From an uncultured Bacilli bacterium (GTDB taxonomy: Bacteria; Bacillota_I; Bacilli_A; RF39; UBA660): DNA of 17,046 bases. Shown one piece after another: positions 13,561 to 17,046 of this stretch. Every line of letters begins with the position of its first letter. Position 1 is the first letter of the stretch. The translations under genes were made by a program, and so were the position numbers. Under the pieces are notes generated by a model. It had not been told where the DNA came from and made no database searches. It was given only the letters and a program-made list of their open reading frames with translations. The DNA is taken from NCBI GenBank assembly GCA_947629075.1, contig CANRCI010000017.1:1-17046 (forward strand), in the 5' to 3' direction.

Positions 13561-14868
13561 TTATACTAATTCTTTAAGCATTTTATCTAATTCTTCTTGT
13601 TCTTCTTTAGAAATTTCCTCTTCCTCTATCTCTTTACCAAACCAACTTGGAAGTGCTTCTTCTTTCTTAGGTTTAGAATAGTTCTTATCATGATTTTTCT
13701 TAGCTTCAACCATGCGTTTTATTTTCTTATGCTCTTTTTCAGCAACCGCCATGGCTTCTTCAACTGTCTCAATGTTTAATTTTGCCCATTGAGAAGCAAC
13801 AGTTTCGACGTAATTTTTAGTAAATTTCTGATTGTTTACTTTCAAAACATAAGAGATTAAAACATTTACTACTCCTGGTTTCATTTTCCAATTAACCATT
13901 AAATCCTCGAGTATCTTCAATTCACGCATAGTTGGTTCACCATGTTTGTATTTACTTTTTAAATAGTCATAAGGTGTAATATTTTCAAAAGTGTAAATCA
14001 ATTTTGCTCGGTTACTACTTCCACCGCTAGGACTTTTTAAGTACTCTGGTTGTTTCATATAAACTAGAGTTGGCAGTTTACTGTTATTCTTAAATTGATA
14101 ATAGTTTCTACAACTCTTACGAAGTTCAGTCTTATCGATCATCCCTTTTTCATTAAGACTATTTCTAACCAATCCCTGCATGTTCAAATCATCTATTTGA
14201 TAAATATAAGATAATGAGTTAATCAAGTCTTTAATTTCATCATTAAAACATTTATCATTAACCATACTTTTAGGAATACTAGATATCAAAAGATTAAAGT
14301 CAATATTACTTTTAATGTCGATTGCTCCGATTTGTTTTTCAATAATGTTATCATTTTCCTCAAATACCGAACCACTAACAGGGGTAAATACCTCATTGAA
14401 GTTAGAAGTGATATCTTCATAATTGCGAAGATTTATACGTGGTACTTTAAAATAATTGACAACTTTATCGTATTCTTTCTTTCCTAAATTGTTATAAAGA
14501 ACGATATTTAAAACTGGATGATTTAAAAAATCCGCTGGTGCTAGTGGGGAAAACAAGACATAGACATAGTTGTTGACATTATCTTTTTTTATGTACGTTT
14601 TAAGAAGCCCTACAGCTTCCAATTTTTCACGAGCGATGACAATGTTTTCAAGTTTTAACTGCATGGTATTCATCAAATGGTGATGTGTCTCTTCTTCACT
14701 CATCAATTCTCTTCGTTGAAGATCGTCAATTAAAGTAAAGTATAACGTAACAGCAGTATGACCGATAATCGGTTGATACAACATCGTAACCAAACGACGA
14801 TCTGATTCATTAATAATCGTTTTATTGACGACGATATAAGTATCGGCTGGTAAAATTACTTGATTCAC
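13561..14868 (-). CDS. dnaB: Replication initiation and membrane attachment protein DnaB (DnaB/DnaD superfamily)
   Basis: The 435-residue protein matches the Bacillota DnaB family, which helps load the replicative helicase at the origin together with DnaD and DnaI and links the origin to the membrane. It is not the helicase itself. The N-terminal winged-helix part (about 5-140) has LPADTYIVVNKTIINESDRR and LYQPIIGHTAVTLYFTL, both typical. A C-terminal DnaD-like domain (about 296-375) carries the family YxxxIxxxW element as Tyr353-Val357-Trp361 (NYVETVASQW). The tail is charged. The start is GTG (14866-14868), set by GAGGTGAT just upstream; the overlapping ATG is out of frame and meets a stop at once. 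The usual downstream partner dnaI is absent. Confidence 0.93.
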   Translation of the reverse strand: MNQVILPADTYIVVNKTIINESDRRLVTMLYQPIIGHTAVTLYFTLIDDLQRRELMSEEETHHHLMNTMQLKLENIVIAREKLEAVGLLKTYIKKDNVNNYVYVLFSPLAPADFLNHPVLNIVLYNNLGKKEYDKVVNYFKVPRINLRNYEDITSNFNEVFTPVSGSVFEENDNIIEKQIGAIDIKSNIDFNLLISSIPKSMVNDKCFNDEIKDLINSLSYIYQIDDLNMQGLVRNSLNEKGMIDKTELRKSCRNYYQFKNNSKLPTLVYMKQPEYLKSPSGGSSNRAKLIYTFENITPYDYLKSKYKHGEPTMRELKILEDLMVNWKMKPGVVNVLISYVLKVNNQKFTKNYVETVASQWAKLNIETVEEAMAVAEKEHKKIKRMVEAKKNHDKNYSKPKKEEALPSWFGKEIEEEEISKEEQEELDKMLKELV

Positions 14869-14890
14869 ATTATCACCTCTTTAGAAGTAT

Positions 14891-14919
14891 ATTATAATTC
14901 AATTTTATAAACATAACAA
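14891..14919 (-). promoter_or_regulatory. Promoter of dnaB
   Basis: On the minus strand TTGTTA (-35, 14914-14919) is 17 bp from a perfect TATAAT (-10, 14891-14896). A second, extended -10 (TGCTATAAT, hexamer 14927-14932) lies directly next to the hsp20 terminator tail and could be an extra start. Confidence 0.7.
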
Positions 14920-14936
14920 CACTTTAATTATAGCAT

Positions 14937-14967
14937 AAAAAAAGGAATCGCATAAACCGATTCCTTT
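14937..14967 (-). terminator. Rho-independent terminator of hsp20
   Basis: A perfect 10-bp stem, AAAGGAATCG (14941-14950) with CGATTCCTTT (14958-14967), has a 7-nt loop. On the minus strand it is followed by seven T (14937-14943). It starts 4 bases after the hsp20 stop. Confidence 0.92.
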
Positions 14968-14971
14968 GGAA

Positions 14972-15364
14972 TTATTCTATTTCGATAGTTTTTTTAGTTT
15001 CAATTTCTTCGCGTTTTGGAACAGTAATCTTTAAGATTCCATTCTCAAAGTTTGCTTTGACACCATCGGCATCAACATCTCCTAAGTAAAACTCTCTTTT
15101 ATATTTTCCATAACTTCTTTCACGTCTAATGTACTTTTTATCTTCAGACTCATCGGTTGAAGAACTCTTTTCTGCTGTTATGGTAAGATAACCTTTATCA
15201 CACTCGACACTGATATCTTCTTTTTTAAATCCAGGAATATCCATCTCAATATGATAAGCACCTTCTTTTTCATAAATATCACACTTCATGTTGCTCTCCT
15301 CGGGTACACTTAGAAAATTATCGAAAAAATCATCGAAATAATAACTTCTTGGAACTAATTTCAT
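14972..15364 (-). CDS. Small heat shock protein, Hsp20/alpha-crystallin family
   Basis: The 130-residue ATP-independent chaperone holds unfolding proteins until Hsp70-type machines refold them. The alpha-crystallin domain spans about 25-117: it starts with CDIYEKEGAYHIEMDIPGFKK, has the QKxxxx-like loop (EKSSSTDESEDKKYIRRERSY region, about 65-85) and ends with the signature ANFENGILKITVPK (104-117). The C-terminal IEI (127-129) is the I-x-I motif that joins subunits into oligomers. The N-terminal arm is short (about 24 residues). The promoter carries a CIRCE-like operator, so HrcA heat-shock control is likely. AAGGAAG stands about 9 bases before the ATG. It is monocistronic between ileS and dnaB. 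Confidence 0.97.
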   Translation of the reverse strand: MKLVPRSYYFDDFFDNFLSVPEESNMKCDIYEKEGAYHIEMDIPGFKKEDISVECDKGYLTITAEKSSSTDESEDKKYIRRERSYGKYKREFYLGDVDADGVKANFENGILKITVPKREEIETKKTIEIE

Positions 15365-15388
15365 ATTTCATCTTCCTTTCACAATTAT

Positions 15389-15417
15389 GTTATACAACAA
15401 AAATTAGCAGTTGTCAA
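15389..15417 (-). promoter_or_regulatory. Promoter of hsp20
   Basis: On the minus strand a perfect TTGACA (-35, 15412-15417) is 17 bp from TATAAC (-10, 15389-15394). This is the best sigma-A promoter in the window. The -35 sits inside the spacer of the CIRCE-like inverted repeat. Confidence 0.85.
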
Positions 15418-15430
15418 GTTAGATTGCTAA
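15404..15430. promoter_or_regulatory. CIRCE-like operator (HrcA site) of hsp20
   Basis: TTAGCAGTT-N9-GATTGCTAA has the exact 9-9-9 geometry of CIRCE (TTAGCACTC-N9-GAGTGCTAA) and matches it at 15 of 18 arm positions. It covers the -35 box. HrcA repression at normal temperature is the expected effect. The differences are at the inner ends of the arms. Confidence 0.72.
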
Positions 15431-15477
15431 TTTTTTTATTACATTTTTATTATGCTATAAATTGAAGATTTTTATAC

Positions 15478-15501
15478 AAAAAAAGAGGACTAATCCTCTT
15501 T
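15478..15501 (-). terminator. Rho-independent terminator of ileS
   Basis: A perfect 8-bp stem, AAAGAGGA (15482-15489) with TCCTCTTT (15494-15501), has a 4-nt loop. On the minus strand seven T follow. The ileS stop TAG (15490-15492) forms part of the loop. Confidence 0.88.
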
Positions 15502-17046
15502 AGTTATTCTCTTAACACCAATACTTACCTCTAAACCATTAAGATCAAATTTATCTGGTAAGAATTCATCTTTAATGAAGTTATCACATAACGTTTCTTT
15601 CTTAATTACTTCTTCATAAGAAGCTAAAACTTTCTCAAACTTTTCATCACCATTGTACAAGATATCAATGCGATCAGTTATTTCAAAATCATTTGCTTTA
15701 CGAAGATTTTGAACTTTACTAATAAGTTCACGAGCAATTCCTTCATCTTTTAATTCTTCAGTTAAATTAGTATTTAAAATGATAAAGTTGCTTCCTTCAT
15801 TAGCAGTATTGAAACCTTCTTTAGAACTAACTCTTATATCGACCATATCTAGAGTAACTTCGTAGTTATCACCCTCTAAGTTGATATTTAGTTCTTCATG
15901 ATTTTCCAACTTTTGAATATCCTCATAAGTAAAATTACTAAATACTTCACTAATAAGTTTAATTTTAGGTCCAAATTTTGGCCCACATACTTTAAAGTTA
16001 GGTTTAACTTCATAATTCATATAACTACTCAAATCACTGACAAAATTTACTTCTTTAACATTTAACTCTTCCTTAATTAAATCAGTTAAATCAGCGATTA
16101 ATTTCTTATTCTTACCATCTAGTATTGCTTCACTCAATGGTTGACGAACTTTAATCTTAACTTCTTCTCGAACATTTCGACCAAGCGAAATTAGACTGCG
16201 AACTAAATCCATTTTTTGTTCTATCTGATCGTTAAACTTAGTTTCATCACATACTGGATAACTTGCAAAGTGAACACTTTCTTCTCCAGTTAAATTACGG
16301 TATAACTCTTCAGAAATAAATGGTGTAATTGGAGCAATTAACTTAGATAGTCCAACTAACACTTCGTAAGTAGTTGCGTAAACACTCTTCTTAGAATCAT
16401 CTAACTTACTACCCCAGAATCTATTTCTATTTCTTCTTATGTACCAGTTAGATAAATCTTCAGATACAAAATCAGACAAATAGTGAACTACTTTATTTAA
16501 ATCGTACTCATCAAAAGATGCTCTTACATCTCTTATAAGTTTGTTGTATTTAGATAATAACCATTTATCTATTTCTTCACGTTTATCGTAAGCGACATTA
16601 CATTTATCGATATCAATTCCATCAATATTCGCATACATCGCAAAGAAAGTATAAGTATTCTTTAATGGGTTAAAAAACTTAGAATACACTTCTTTTAAAC
16701 CAGCCATATCAAATTTTAAAGGTGTCCAAACTGGTGATACATATGGTAAATAGAATCTAACTGTATCTGCTCCATATTCTTTAATAGTTGTAAACGGTTC
16801 AACAATATTACCACGCGATTTAGACATTTTCTTTCCTTCGTGATCTAGCAATAAGTCGTTAACCAATACATTTTTAAATGGTGAACATCCTTTTACAAAA
16901 GTTGATATTACCATCAATGTATAGAACCATCCACGTGTCTGGTCGATTCCTTCACAGATAAAGTCTGCTGGGAACTGATTCTCCCACAATTCTTTATTTT
17001 CGAATGGATAGTGATATTGAGCAAAAGGCATTGCTCCTGAATCAAA
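15490..17046 (-). CDS. ileS: Isoleucyl-tRNA synthetase, type 2, C-terminal part (cut by window edge)
   Basis: About 518 C-terminal residues of this class I synthetase are visible. It charges tRNA-Ile. The fragment opens with FDSGAMPFAQYHYPFENKE, then FICEGIDQTRGWFYTL and the KMSKS signature (16816-16830, in GKKMSKSRGN). These forms, together with a long anticodon-binding region (about residues 120-300) and a C-terminal domain ending in FDLNGLEVSIGVKRI rather than a cysteine zinc finger, match the eukaryote-like type 2 IleRS (also MupA-like), not the type 1 enzyme of E. coli or B. subtilis. Type 2 enzymes are poorly inhibited by mupirocin, so natural tolerance is possible but not shown. The N-terminal catalytic HIGH motif and any T-box leader lie outside the window. 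Confidence 0.96.
   Translation of the reverse strand, partial: FDSGAMPFAQYHYPFENKELWENQFPADFICEGIDQTRGWFYTLMVISTFVKGCSPFKNVLVNDLLLDHEGKKMSKSRGNIVEPFTTIKEYGADTVRFYLPYVSPVWTPLKFDMAGLKEVYSKFFNPLKNTYTFFAMYANIDGIDIDKCNVAYDKREEIDKWLLSKYNKLIRDVRASFDEYDLNKVVHYLSDFVSEDLSNWYIRRNRNRFWGSKLDDSKKSVYATTYEVLVGLSKLIAPITPFISEELYRNLTGEESVHFASYPVCDETKFNDQIEQKMDLVRSLISLGRNVREEVKIKVRQPLSEAILDGKNKKLIADLTDLIKEELNVKEVNFVSDLSSYMNYEVKPNFKVCGPKFGPKIKLISEVFSNFTYEDIQKLENHEELNINLEGDNYEVTLDMVDIRVSSKEGFNTANEGSNFIILNTNLTEELKDEGIARELISKVQNLRKANDFEITDRIDILYNGDEKFEKVLASYEEVIKKETLCDNFIKDEFLPDKFDLNGLEVSIGVKRITKED

Noticed and set aside
13597..13779. Phe-rich 60-codon plus-strand frame that looks like a membrane peptide
   Set aside because: It is the complement of the Lys/Glu-rich tail of DnaB, which produces Phe-rich translation by composition alone.
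14927..14935. Extended -10 TGCTATAAT next to the hsp20 terminator as the main dnaB promoter
   Set aside because: A promoter with both -35 and -10 at correct spacing (14891-14919) lies closer to dnaB; the upstream element has no room for a -35 outside the terminator, so it is noted only as a possible extra start.

Overview
The window is AT-rich, uses the standard bacterial code (TGA is a stop, tryptophan is TGG), and has strong AGGAGG-type ribosome binding sites and sigma-A-like promoters. These traits, two T-box leaders, a CIRCE-like operator, a DnaB-type replication initiator and the start of a sporulation sigma factor gene (sigG) point to a low-GC, spore-forming member of the Bacillota. I would guess a compact gut-type lineage of Bacilli/Erysipelotrichia-like character; the exact taxon cannot be fixed from this sequence.

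All genes but one lie on the minus strand, so transcription runs from high to low coordinates. From right to left: the 3' part of a type-2 (eukaryote-like) ileS; an hsp20 gene behind a CIRCE-like operator; dnaB (replication initiation and membrane attachment); a small unknown gene; serS behind a T-box leader specifying UCU; then, on the plus strand, an unknown Asn/Met-rich membrane protein. Next come a membrane-bound XRE-type regulator with three 21-bp-spaced CAGTTG boxes in its promoter, a membrane-anchored helical protein, a lipoprotein, and proS behind a T-box leader specifying CCC. A four-gene cluster of unknowns (multi-pass membrane protein, single-pass protein, small soluble protein, ASCH-domain protein) follows, then enolase, a NagZ-like GH3 glycosidase and the N-terminal third of sigG.

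The core genes cover translation (ileS, serS, proS), glycolysis (eno), replication (dnaB), proteostasis (hsp20), wall recycling (nagZ-like) and sporulation (sigG). Most transcription units are short and each has its own recognisable promoter. Several terminators overlap the stop codon of the gene they end, and some promoters start inside the preceding terminator, so the layout is very compact.

The unexplained content is an envelope-oriented set at 7446-11486 (lipoprotein, helical membrane anchor, XRE/TM regulator, divergent N/M-rich membrane protein) and the four-gene cluster at 3121-5403. No CRISPR array, insertion sequence, phage gene, rRNA, tRNA or recognisable defence system is visible. 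There is no gene-free stretch longer than 300 bases.
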